Shown here: positions 12,819-24,075 of the stretch, one piece after another
Layout: the number at the start of each line of letters is the position of its first letter
How positions within the stretch are numbered: the first letter of the stretch is position 1
Assembly: GCA_009193035.1 (NCBI GenBank)
Contig: SWDT01000010.1
Coordinates: 496,001 to 560,000 of the forward strand
Length of the DNA stretch: 64,000 bases
From: Halicephalobus mephisto
Taxonomy: Eukaryota; Nematoda; Chromadorea; Rhabditida; Panagrolaimidae
Reading direction: 5' to 3'
The notes under the pieces: model-generated
Databases searched by the model: none
What the model saw: the letters and a program-made list of their open reading frames with translations, nothing else
What the model was told of the DNA's origin: nothing
Program-made: the position numbers and the translations under genes

Positions 12819-14890
12819 TTCCCCAGCTTTCTTCCGATTGATATCTTCGCAGGATCTAATTTGTGAAAAAATCCAAAAAAATCTCCAGTTTTCCCAACTT
12901 GTGATGTCGCTTTGAGTAGTTTTCCCAGTTTTACCAGACACAATTTAGTGGAGCTTTTTTGGAAGCGGCAAGACCGTTCAATTTTTGTAAAACTTGTGTA
13001 AATAGTTTTTTCCTCAAATAAAATTTCCATTGGATGGAACTATGTATTAAATTCAAGAATACAAAAGATGGATAAACCCTTAAAGGCGTTGGTTTCGTTC
13101 CTAGCCGTTGCCTGTGGCAACCGTCGACCAGATGGAAGAGAAGAATTTTCTAGCAAATTTAACTTACTCGTTTTTGCCGCAATTTGGTGTTATTTTTGGT
13201 TTAAAATGATGTACATTTTCCAAATTGAAAGTAATTTTAAATTTAATTTAAAAAAAATAAAATTATAGATTTTTCTGAAATACGATTTTTATTATTATTT
13301 TTAAATTTATGAGTTTTTGCGTGTCGAAAAACCATTAAGAAGATTTTTGGCGTTCCAGAAGGCCGAGAACAGGATGATGAAGTTTGTTTAATTTTTAGTT
13401 GAAAGTTGTTTTTGGATTTATTCGAAAATATTTTGAAATTTCTCTAAAAAAATTTGAAAAATTAAGATAATTGAGATTTTTTAATTAATTTTAAATCGTT
13501 AATTTTTTGAATTCTGTTTTTTAGAAGATAAGTTAAAAAATTGGATTTTTCAATTTTGCACAAATTTGTCAAATATCGCGTCTTCTGAAGCTGTTTTGTT
13601 TTTTCTGGTTACTATATATTTCCCACGAGGCTGGTTTTCTATATTTACTGACTACAATCGAGTAGAAACTTCCAGAATCCAGGAAATAGTTCTTCAATTC
13701 TTCGAGAATTTTGTGAAAATTCCAAAAATTCAAGAATTTCAAAAATTTTTGAAATTTTAAAAATATTTCAGAATTTAGTGAGTTATTTTTGGAATTTCTT
13801 AAAGATCTCCAGAATCCAGTTAGAGAATCTGGAAATTCTAAAAATCTCATGAAAATTTCTAGTCTTCTTAGCATACTGTAGGATTTTCGAAATATCCTAA
13901 AATTCAATAGAGTTCTGAAACCTTCTTAGCATACTGTAGGATTTTCAGGATATCCTAAAATTCAATAACTTTTAAAATTTTCTAGGATCTCATGAGAACG
14001 TTCAAAATTTATTAAAAAATTCCGAAATTCTCAAAGACCTCAGAAATTTCTGAATTTTTTTAGAATCTTGTAAGAATTTTTGGAACAATTCAGAATCCAA
14101 CGATATTTTTTGAAGTCCTCTATATTCCGTGGAAATCTTCAAAATCCAGTACGAAATTTTATAATTTTCGAAAATTTCACGAAAACTAAAATTTTCGAGA
14201 ATTTCGTGAGAATTTTTGGAACGAAGATCTAAAATAAAAAATTCTAAAGTTACTAAGCAATTCCAAAAATTCGTGTCGAAATGACTCCTTAAAAGCACTT
14301 ATTTTTAATTTTCATAATAATATTTATTTCAAAATTTTACTTTCCAAATTTATCAACTATAATATATTGATTTTGAAATTTCCAAAATTCGAAAATTTTA
14401 TTTTTTGAATTTGACCCTGAATAATCCACTAAATGTAAGATGTAAAAAATGGCGATATCCGTCTTCATCCTTCTGGCTTTCATCCCCAGAAGACTCCTCG
14501 TGCTATTAATGCCTGTCTTTTCCAGACACTCCAGGTTCTGACAAATTCTGCCACAATGCCTTTTACTCATCTTTTCTAACTTTCAAAAAATCTTTAAATT
14601 GATTACTCTCTAACCTAAAAGTTTTTTCGGAACATCGAAGTCAGATTAAGTAATTTTATGAGAAAAGTACGAAAAAAATCTTTTCGTATTTTGTAGAAGA
14701 TTGTTTTTGACGTTTTTGGACTAATTCTAAATTAAATATAACTAACTCAATATTTGTGTATTTTCCTATAAAATAAAAAAAATCAATGTAAACAAGAAAA
14801 CTCAGGACTCTTGACCGGTCAAAATCGTGTTTGAACAGTTACTCAATTTTTATCGATTTTTTAGTTTTACGGGGAAGTCGAATCACAATT
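12819..14890. other. 3' UTR of lgg-1 and repeat-rich intergenic DNA
   Basis: After the lgg-1 3' UTR (to about 13050) the DNA is AT-rich. It is dominated by a degenerate family of short palindromic-looking pieces built from TTCTAGAAATTTT/GAATTTTT at 13440-14330. ORFs in either direction here are repeat-derived. No gene is seen. Confidence 0.5.
13865..13970. repeat. tandem duplication, about 54-bp unit, two copies
   Basis: Two adjacent copies of a unit starting CTTCTTAGCATACTGTAGG and running through ATCCTAAAATTCAATA. They differ by a few bases. Non-coding. Confidence 0.7.
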
Positions 14891-15496
<606 letters not shown>

Positions 15497-15658
15497 CTAT
15501 TCAAACATAATCAATTTTGATCTCATTTTTTATCATTTTTTCTTTCTTTCATAAATAAGCCAAAATATATAATTTCAAAGCTGCCAAACATATCAAAGCA
15601 CTTGGCAAAAGGCAAACTGTGTTGGTTGATGAGTAATTTTTTGCAAAATAATAATTGA

Positions 15659-18027
15659 TTAGATCAATTGAACATAATTTGCAGGAAATAGACCATAACG
15701 ACCTTTACACTGACCTCTCCACCAACCAGCATCAATTTGTTCTATTTCTGTAATAGTATCATTTACGTTGAAACCGATTTCATCATCTTCTTGAGCTTCA
15801 TAATCAAACAAGGCAACAGCACAAGCACCGCTACTAGCTCCGTTAGATTGAGCAACAGCAGCAGTCTCGGGAATTTCCTAAAATAATAATTAATCAAATC
15901 ACCAGAGAAATTTAAAACTCACATGATATGGAGGGTCATCATATCTTTGAGGTTGTTGTGTCTGTGGGGCTGGAGGAGGAACATCTTCAGGAACATAGTC
16001 ATACTGAGGAAGTGACGATGTTGGAGGAGCTGGAGGAGGAACATCCTCAGGAACATAATCATATTGAGGCAAAGCGGATGTTGGAGCTGGTGGAGGAGGA
16101 TTATCAGGGATATCATCATACTGAGGCAAATTAGAAGTTGTAACAACCGGAATTTGTGGAGTTTTCTGTTCATCATCCCAATCATCATCATTGTTCTCAT
16201 CATCAGAAGACTGTCTTCTCATCATTGTTGAAGCAAAAGCCGGTGAAGGAACAGAAATAGGAGCTGGTGGAGGAGGTTGCTGTTGAACCATTGGAGGAGG
16301 TTGCTGTTGAACTGGTGGAAGAGGTTGTTGTTGAACTATTGGAGGAGGTTGCTGTTGAACTGGTGGAAGAGGTTGTTGTTGAGCTACTGGAAGAACCGGA
16401 ATTCTTTCTTGCGGCATTGATGGTGGTTCTTCTAGATCAGGAGGTTCTTCATAAGCTAGTCTCGAGAATTCTGGTTCCTTTTCAGCTGCAAATGGTAAAC
16501 GAACTCCAATAGACGATTTCGGCTTAGTAACTGCTCTAGGTTCTTCTTCTTGAAGATCCCCATCATTAGTTTCCCCAGTTGCGTCTTTTCTTTTCCATTC
16601 TTCATCAATTTTGGCTTGTCTTTCCTTCTCCAATTGTTCTTGTTGTCGTTTCAGTTCCTCATCTTCTCTCTTCCTCCGTTCTCTCTCCTGTTGGACTCTG
16701 TCATCTCCTTGCTGTTTGGCCAATTGTTCGAATCTGCTCTTCAATGAACTAGCATTGCCTTTTGGTGGAGTAGCATCTTCCGTTTTTGTTCTTGAATTAG
16801 CTTGACTTTCATGTTGCTGAAGTTTTCCAGGTTCATCCCATCCAGAGGCCGATTTGTCCACACGATCTTTCTGGATTCCAAATTGTCCTCCAAATCCTTT
16901 CTTATAATCAGTTTGACTTTCATGAGGTTGGGTCTTTTCTTGGACATCCCATCCAGCAGCGGATTTGTCAACCCGGTCCTTTTGAATACCAAATTGTCCT
17001 CCAAAGCCTTTCTTGTAGTCGGTTTGGGATTCGTGTTGCTGAAGTTTCTCATGCTCATCCCATCCAGCAGCAGATTTGTCTTTTCGATCGGTCTGAACTC
17101 CGAACTGACCTCCGAATCCTTTTTTGTAGTCGGTTTGGGATTCGTGTTGCTGAAGTTTCTCATGATCATCCCATCCAGCAGCACTCTTGTCAACACGATC
17201 TTTCTGAATTCCAAACTGTCCTCCAAATCCTTTCTTGTAGTCGGTTTGGGATTCATGCTGATGAAGTTTCTCATGCTCATCCCATCCAGCAGCAGATTTA
17301 TCTTTTCGATCGGTCTGAACTCCAAATTGACCTCCGAATCCTTTTTTGTAATCAGTTTGAGATTCGTGTTGCTGAAGTTTTTCATGATCATCCCATCCAG
17401 CAGCACTCTTGTCAACACGGTCTTTCTGGATTCCAAACTGTCCTCCAAATCCTTGTTTGTAATCTAAAGATCATGGAACAATAGATACATGACGTCAATG
17501 TAACCATACCTTTTTGACTTTCGTGCTGTTGAAGTTTCTCGTGATCATCCCAACCAACAGCGCTCTTGTCTTTCTTATCAGTTTCAACACCATATTTACC
17601 TCCAAATCCACGAGAATAGTCTTTCTGAGAAGCATGAGCTTCAACTTTTCCAGCATATTCAAAGGTTTCAGCTGACTGAAAACAATAGTAATGAGGAACT
17701 TATACGAAAATCGGAATAAACACGAACCTTGTCCATCCGGTCCTTCTGAACCCCAAATTTGCCTCCGTAGCCTTCGCTCGGCTTCGGCATGGTTTCTAGT
17801 CGTTTCTGGATGTTATGTTTTTCCGATTCAAGGACTTCTTTCCGTAAATCACTGAGTTTAAACGCTCCTTGATGACCGGACCCTTCAACTGTCTTGGCTC
17901 CCCATCGCAGCTCCTTTTCACTCATGTTATTTACAAAATCAGGATCGGTATCCCAATCATCGTCTCCTTTAGAGCTCAACATGATCGGTTTTGGAGCGGG
18001 TTTTGGTCTCAAGCCAGCTCTGGACAT
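15659..18027 (-). CDS. cortactin (actin- and Arp2/3-binding, SH3 protein)
   Basis: Four exons (18027-17728, 17675-17510, 17463-15923, 15877-15659) give 741 aa. An N-terminal acidic region with [12 protein letters not shown] and [11 protein letters not shown] matches the Arp2/3-binding segment. Eight 37-residue cortactin repeats follow (about residues 81-375), each with G-F/Y-G-G-x-F/Y-G. Next come a charged coiled coil (about 400-450), a long Pro/Gln-rich region with VPPPAP and QYDYV motifs, an acidic [12 protein letters not shown] patch, and a C-terminal SH3 domain ([29 protein letters not shown]). Cortactin stabilises branched actin. The ATG is 14 bases behind a TTTTTACAG acceptor. It has more repeats than vertebrate cortactin (6.5). 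The apparent frame break in the repeats vanishes because the repeat frame is open throughout exon 3. Confidence 0.95.
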
Positions 18028-19388
18028 TTTTGCTGATGTTCCTGTAAAAAGTGATATAATAAATAAATGAGTGAATATAAATGACGTAATAGTGGAAATC
18101 ATATATGAACCACGTCCTAGTTTTCAAAACAGAATAAGAACGAAAAAATCAAACATCACTTAAACGCCTGATCGCAAAAGAAACGATGACTCATTCAATC
18201 TGCAATGACAACAGCAGAATTTGAAATAAACATCAACTAACGTAATTCTAAGGATAAAATATAAAAAACGAAATAATTACAAAAAGAGAACGGATTTTCA
18301 AGTACCACTTTGTCCGTCAATTTTGTGCTTTAAACAACTCCTTCACAACACGATAACGTGTTCAACAAAAACACCAATAAAAGTGTTAAACGATAGAGAA
18401 GCTCAAAATCCTCGGTACAATCAAAATTGCAAGCTAAGGAACCACAGGATGAATCAGAGTGTCGCTGGACAGACTGTGCGTTCAGTCTGGCTTTCTGAGG
18501 GTTTGACTGACGCGAGTTTGTCCAGTTTTGTCAAAAAATAAGAGGAATTTCAAGGGTCGGCTGGCAGAGAACAAGGTGATCTTCCAAAATCAGATCGGAC
18601 TTTATTTTTGCAAAAAAAAATAAACTAAGATCCAAACATTAGAACTCGATCGGATATGTTCACATTTGTGACTCATTGTTTGGTGTAATTGTCCGCGGGG
18701 GATATGGAGTGGTTTTTGTTGAAAATAATCTGAAATTTAAAATTGGTTTCGAAACGAAAAGTAAAATTTCTGGTTACTCGACATTTACTCCCTCTATTTC
18801 GTAAGATTTATCTTTTTTCGTTTTTATTTTTTATTTTTTATTTTTATATTTATTTTTTATTTTTATATTTATTTTTCGTCATTAGATTAACTTTATCTCG
18901 CTCAAGTAAGACTAATTTAAAGTTTATGTGACATTTTTTTTCAATTTTACAACTTTAAAAAAATCTACTTTAAATAACTTTGTATTTTTTGCAGAATTTA
19001 AAAAATTATTTTAGGTTAATTTTCACTTTTTACAGAGCTTCAAAATAAAATTTCAAATGTTTTTAGAATTGGGAATTTGTCTTTAGAATCCTGGATTTTG
19101 AAGGTCAACTGTTGATTCTGGTTTCAGATTCAGAATTTGCAAGTTCGATTACATAACTATAAATACTTTTTTGTTCAGTTCTGACTTCAGAATTCGGATC
19201 TAAATATTTGGGAGATAAATTTTTGAAACGTAAATGTCTCAGCACGAACTTAAGAAGAATCTCGAAACTAGCGCGGATCAAAGAGGAACAAATGCCGCTG
19301 GGGAGCAACTGTCATACGGTAGGATTTCCGGAGTTGGAACGAACATACTTTTTTGTCGTTTTCGTTCCAAGATCAGATTACGAACTAT
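18028..19388. other. intergenic between ammonium transporter 3' end and cortactin 5' end
   Basis: AT-rich. The part next to 18028 should hold the cortactin promoter/outron. A T-rich low-complexity run occurs at 18810-18880. No gene is supported. Confidence 0.45.
18812..18877. repeat. low-complexity TTTTTATTTT run
   Basis: Microsatellite-like run of (T)nA units with occasional ATATT, non-coding. Confidence 0.8.
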
Positions 19389-22358
19389 TCACCTTAGTCG
19401 TTTCTTGAGTCTTCCCCAAAAAGTGTCGTCTGATACCGACTGTTTTGGAGACGCGTCTTGACTACTGATGATGGAACTTCTTTCTGAAATTGGTCTTGAA
19501 GGGAATTTCGAGTTTTGCAAAAACTCACGACTTCGATTAGCTGCATTGGCCAGAGCTCTCGATGCGAAAGAATTTTCTCTTTTTTGCAAGTTCGTTACGG
19601 ACAGTTGAAGTTCCTTCTCGCTGTCGTCGTTGATTTCTTCATCCACGACTACTGTAGGCAAACTCGAGGTAGAATTTTGAGAAACAGCCAGAATTGAAGA
19701 CGGATTCGGAATTGGTGCAACTTTGGTCGAGCCATTTTTTTGTTTTTCTTCTTTTTTGTTTTCTTCGTTTTTTTCCATTTCCTTCCGTAGATTGGTCACG
19801 GATCTAGCGATGTCGGATAATTTCACCGATCTCCCAGATCCACTGTTTGGAGGATTGTCTTCTTGATTACCGGATTGTTGTGTCCTTTGACGCGCTTTGT
19901 TAGCCAGTCTTTTCCACTTCGTAACTGCTCGGATAATGCTGGATAATGTTCTTCAATGAAAGAAAAATAATGAAAAAAGACGACAGAGAAAGAGACAGGT
20001 TCAAGACCTTACCCTGTACTGAGTTTGGTTTCCATACTGTAACGAGCGACGTTTTGTCCAGCTAGACCGTGTTCGACCAGATCTGCGCCGAGTTGTTCGT
20101 CTTTGGAGTCCATCCTGAGGGGTCCTGAGAACCTGGTGATGAGCTTAATTAGGGTCGTTATTTTTAATGATTAATTTCTCCAAATTCACCTTTAATGAAG
20201 TAAAAGTAACCCCGAAAGCCCATACCGACACTAGGATCACTGATATCAACTGGATCCAGAGGAGATAGAACCCTCCGGAGTAGAGCAACCCCTGCAACCC
20301 TCGGGTTACCCCCAGGTCATATTCGTCCGTCTGAGCGAAGATACCGCAATTCAGCATCCCCCACATGGCGGCTACTACGTGAACCGGAATCACACCAACA
20401 GGATCGTCGATTTCTAGCTTTTCGATTATGGGGTAACTGGCGCACGCCAGAGCTGAACCGACCGCTCCGACCAAAACTGCCCAGAAGGGTCTCATGCAGT
20501 GACAGATGGCTGTTGTTGAAACAAGGGAAGCCAGAAGTCCGTCAATAAGAAGATCGACTCGGTACTTTCTGTGGAAAGTAACTGAGATGACGATGGCCGC
20601 AACCCCTCCACCAACGGACGAGAGGATCGTCGACATGGCTGCTCGCGCCGCCAAACGCCATCTGCCCTCGGCTATCCCGTACGTTGAGCCTAGAAAACAA
20701 ATTTGGTTCTTGATTACCGTATTCAGCTTCAATTTAGAATTATGTTTTTTAATAATTTCAATTTTTACACCCCCATTCACTTCTACCGTAAAAAAACTAC
20801 ATTTTTTCGATACTAACGATATAATTTAATAACTTTTTAAACACTCCCAGTACAGCTTGCCATTTAAAATCCAATTAATTTCTCACCTGTATTGAAAGCC
20901 AACCAACCCCACCAGAGCATGAAGGTCCCCAAAAGTGCATTAGTAGGGTTGCTCATTTGGTGGATTCTCTTGTTTCCAAATCTTCCTTGTCTAGGTTTCA
21001 GATACAAAGTCGCTGTTAATCCAGCAACTCCACCAACAAGATGAACCACTGAACAACCAGCAGCATCCATACAACCCCATTTGTAGAGGAACCCGAGATC
21101 CGACCAAACCCAGTGGGCAGGAACGGAGTGGACAATTGTCATGAGAAACGTTACCATCATGTAAGGTTTTAGTCGTATTCTCTCTGCCATGGCAGCTGAA
21201 AAAAGTAATTACTGGGAGTTTGAGAAAAATAGCATGAGTAATCTGGGAAATTAATACATAAAAAAAGTTTTATAGAAATAATAAGTGTTTACATGTAAAA
21301 ATATTATTGAAATTATTTCTCATATATGAACAACTTCTTAAAAACTATTTCCATGTATGAAAAGATTAAACAATCTTTTCATTTGTGAACAATATTAAAA
21401 CATATTTCTACATGTAGAAAAGTATCCAAGATTATTTTCATATATTAAAAACTATCTTCATACATAAAAAAGTACTTTTATATATGAGCAACTTACTAAA
21501 AGTTATTTTCATACATAAAAAAGTACTTTTATATATGAGCAACTTACTAAAAGTTATTTTCATATATATAAAATTACTTTTATATATGAGCAACTTGCTA
21601 AAAGTTATTTTCATATATATAAAAAAACTTTTATATATGAACAACTTCTTAAAAACTACCTTTATGTAAAAAACACTGAATGATTTCTTCATATGTAAGG
21701 AGTTATTAAAGCATATTTTTGCATGTAGAATAGTGTCCAAGATGGTTTTCATGTATTAAAAACTACTTTAAAATGTGGAAATTAATATATAAAAACTTAT
21801 TATTTTTATTCAAATCTTTTTTCTTGTTTGTCCCTCGAGGATTTTTTAAACTTTCTCATCTATATGTTTCTAATTGTATTTGCCCAATGATCTTTCAAAC
21901 TTACCAGAAACTATGGTAGCAGTAGTTGTGGCGAAAGACATTTGGAAAAAGAAAGCAGCAAAAGACCAAGCTTGTCTGGTGGGCTCCTTCTCGGAACTTG
22001 GATCGTAGAAAAACTTGCCTATCCCTACGAAGTAGTTTGGTAAATCTTCTCCAAAAGTGAACCCAAAACCAAAGATCCAATAAGACAAGCCCCCAAATAT
22101 GACATCTATCATATTTTTCACCTGGAAGGAAATCAGTAGTCTCAATTAGGACTTGTACAGTATCCTTACCATTATGTTTACCTCGTCTTTGGCACTAACT
22201 CGTCCACTCTCTAGTAACCCGAATCCGGAAGTCATGGTGAAAATCGAAATGCTGGCCGACAGGATCCAGATGCCATCGTCTTGGTAAATGCCCTTCAAGG
22301 TCTCGTTGTAGATAGGACCTTCCACAGGGCCTTTATAGGCGTAACTTGGTTCCACCAT
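19389..22358 (-). CDS. ammonium transporter, AMT family
   Basis: Six exons (22358-22170, 22121-21905, 21195-20887, 20689-20190, 20143-20013, 19950-19389) join in frame to 635 aa. AMT signatures are clear: [58 protein letters not shown], and the pore His pair in CSVVHLVGG and [12 protein letters not shown]. About 11 TM segments form the trimeric ammonium channel/transporter. After the conserved [14 protein letters not shown] the C-terminal tail is long (about 200 residues), Ser-rich and partly coiled, ending in basic [10 protein letters not shown]. elegans has several amt genes and I cannot say which this matches. Intron 3 (21196-21904) carries a minisatellite. Confidence 0.94.
21466..21665. 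repeat. minisatellite, about 51-bp unit, four copies
   Basis: About four copies of a unit containing GAGCAACTTACTAAAAGTT and TTTTCATA, inside the ammonium transporter intron. Flanking DNA (21290-21780) holds weaker copies. Because 51 is divisible by three, the repeats create a spurious ORF. Confidence 0.85.
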
Positions 22359-24075
22359 CGGCTACTCGTCTAGCGGAAGGTTCAACGATGAAAGACCACG
22401 GATTAACTAACACAATACTGGAGAGTCATTTCTGGAAATACAAATTATACACTGTCATATTGTTAAAAAAGTAATTGTTGAATGTTTTCCTCGAATCGAA
22501 GAATTCTAGAAACAAAAAAATGGAAGGTTTTAAATCTTCGTCCAAAAAGTTCGAATTAAATTCTGAAATATTTTAAACATTTTTAAGAGATTCTAAGACT
22601 TCAGAAGCTTCCAAAATATTTTTAAAGATTTTAGCATCTTCCATGACATTTTATAAAAATTAAGAAGCTTCCATGAGATTATCGGACTTCAGAAAATTCC
22701 CAAGATTCTAAAAGGTTTCAAAATTCTTAATTTTCAAAGGTTTCAAAAAATTTAAATTCATTAATGAAAAAATTAATGTAAAAATTACTTTATGAAAAAT
22801 AAACTATCAAGAAATTTCTTAAGGACAAAAAAGACGTCTTGGAATTCTGTATTTTCGTTAATTTTCTCAAAGACACTCAAAAAAATGAGTTGCCGACTAG
22901 ACCGACTCTGAACTCCTTAGCGACGGCGAAATGTGCTGGCAAATAAATTACAAAATGAAGCCAGATGAAAGCAAATCTATAAAAATAGAGAAATTATAAA
23001 GTCTAGATATTTTTTGCAGAGTTTGGAATCAAATCTTACTTAAAAGAGTTCAATCATCCGGAAACAAAATGGAACTCGAAACAAGCGGAATTCGACTTCC
23101 GTTGTTCCGTCCAATAATGGACTTTCTCAATGACAATTCCAGAAACCTGGCACGAGAAAGGTCAAAAAAAACCGCCAAAGATCTATTTACTAGAATGAAT
23201 TTTAAACTTCATATTAGTGTAAAAAACACAAATGAATATTAGGACAAAGTTCCTTGAAGCTTTTACAAGTCTCAATTTCAGTTGTTCATTCATAAAATTA
23301 TAAAAAGTTTTAAAATTTTGAAAAGTTTTAGAAATTCTAAAATTTCCATGGTATTCTGAGAAGTTTCAAAAATTTTTCTTATATTCTGAAAAATTTCAAT
23401 GATAGTTGCAAATGTTTCAGAACTCTCTTCTGGATTCTGGAAGACTCAAGAACCTTATTTGGGATCTGTTGGGACGGAAACTGGATTGGAAAGAGAGCAC
23501 CTGAGGCAATAGTCAGAATATCTAGGGGTGTGGGATACTGTAGGACATGAATGGGATTCTCGGTTGTCTTTTGTGATGATATACTTGTCTGTGTCTTATC
23601 GTTCAGTAAAGATTGGTGATATTTTTCCTGTTTCTATCCTAACAAAATCAAAACGAACAAATAAGATTGATTTCAAAGAATAGACCGTCTAGATGTTATT
23701 TGTCGTAAAAATTAAATCAAACGGAAAAGTTTTTCTTGAATCGGAAAAAATTGTCCCAGTCACAAATAACCGTTGGATACCAACTCCTGTTTGGCAAATT
23801 CACTTTTATTTTCTCCGTTTTCTAAAGAAAACACCAAAGTTTTTCCAAAAGGTAAAACTAATTTGTAAAACACGGTTAATAGTTGCGAGCAATTTTGGGG
23901 AAATTGGCATAAAAACCTGTGAAAAAAGCAACTTTTCCTTTACGCAAACGAACTTTAAGTTCAGTCGCATTTTGGAAAAATTGGAAAATTATAATTCTCC
24001 ATAGGTATTTGTCACTTCATCGAAATTTGTTTCATATTTCATATCCAGTAAATACAGACAAAAACTGATGACCAA
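22359..24075. other. intergenic, amt promoter side
   Basis: AT-rich. The stretches at 22500-22770 and 23280-23430 belong to the same degenerate TTCTAGAAATTT-type dispersed repeat seen near 14 kb. One short ORF (next entry) stands out. Otherwise I see nothing. Confidence 0.4.
23069..23242 (+). CDS. possible 57-aa ORF, unknown
   Basis: An ATG-to-TAG ORF beginning MELETSGIRLPLFRPIMDF, with mixed codons less AT-biased than its surroundings. A TTTTTGCAG acceptor lies about 50 bases upstream. It is basic, lacks a signal peptide or TM segment, and matches no family I know. It may be a first exon or chance. Confidence 0.2.
   Translation: MELETSGIRLPLFRPIMDFLNDNSRNLARERSKKTAKDLFTRMNFKLHISVKNTNEY

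Noticed and set aside
13569..14298. Minus-strand ORFs of 98-112 codons
   Set aside because: Derived from the degenerate AT-rich dispersed repeat; translation is Phe/Leu/Lys/Ser-rich with no motif.
16741..17467. Long ORFs on both strands (235 and 221 codons) across the cortactin repeats
   Set aside because: They are shadow frames of the 37-aa repeats. The minus-strand frame giving [12 protein letters not shown] is open across the whole exon and joins both neighbouring exons in phase.
21438..21752. 104-codon ORF in the ammonium transporter intron
   Set aside because: Produced by a 51-bp minisatellite whose unit is a multiple of three; no coding composition.
23693..24004. 103-codon plus-strand ORF
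   Set aside because: Lys/Phe/Asn-rich translation typical of AT-rich DNA, no splice partners, and no recognisable motif.
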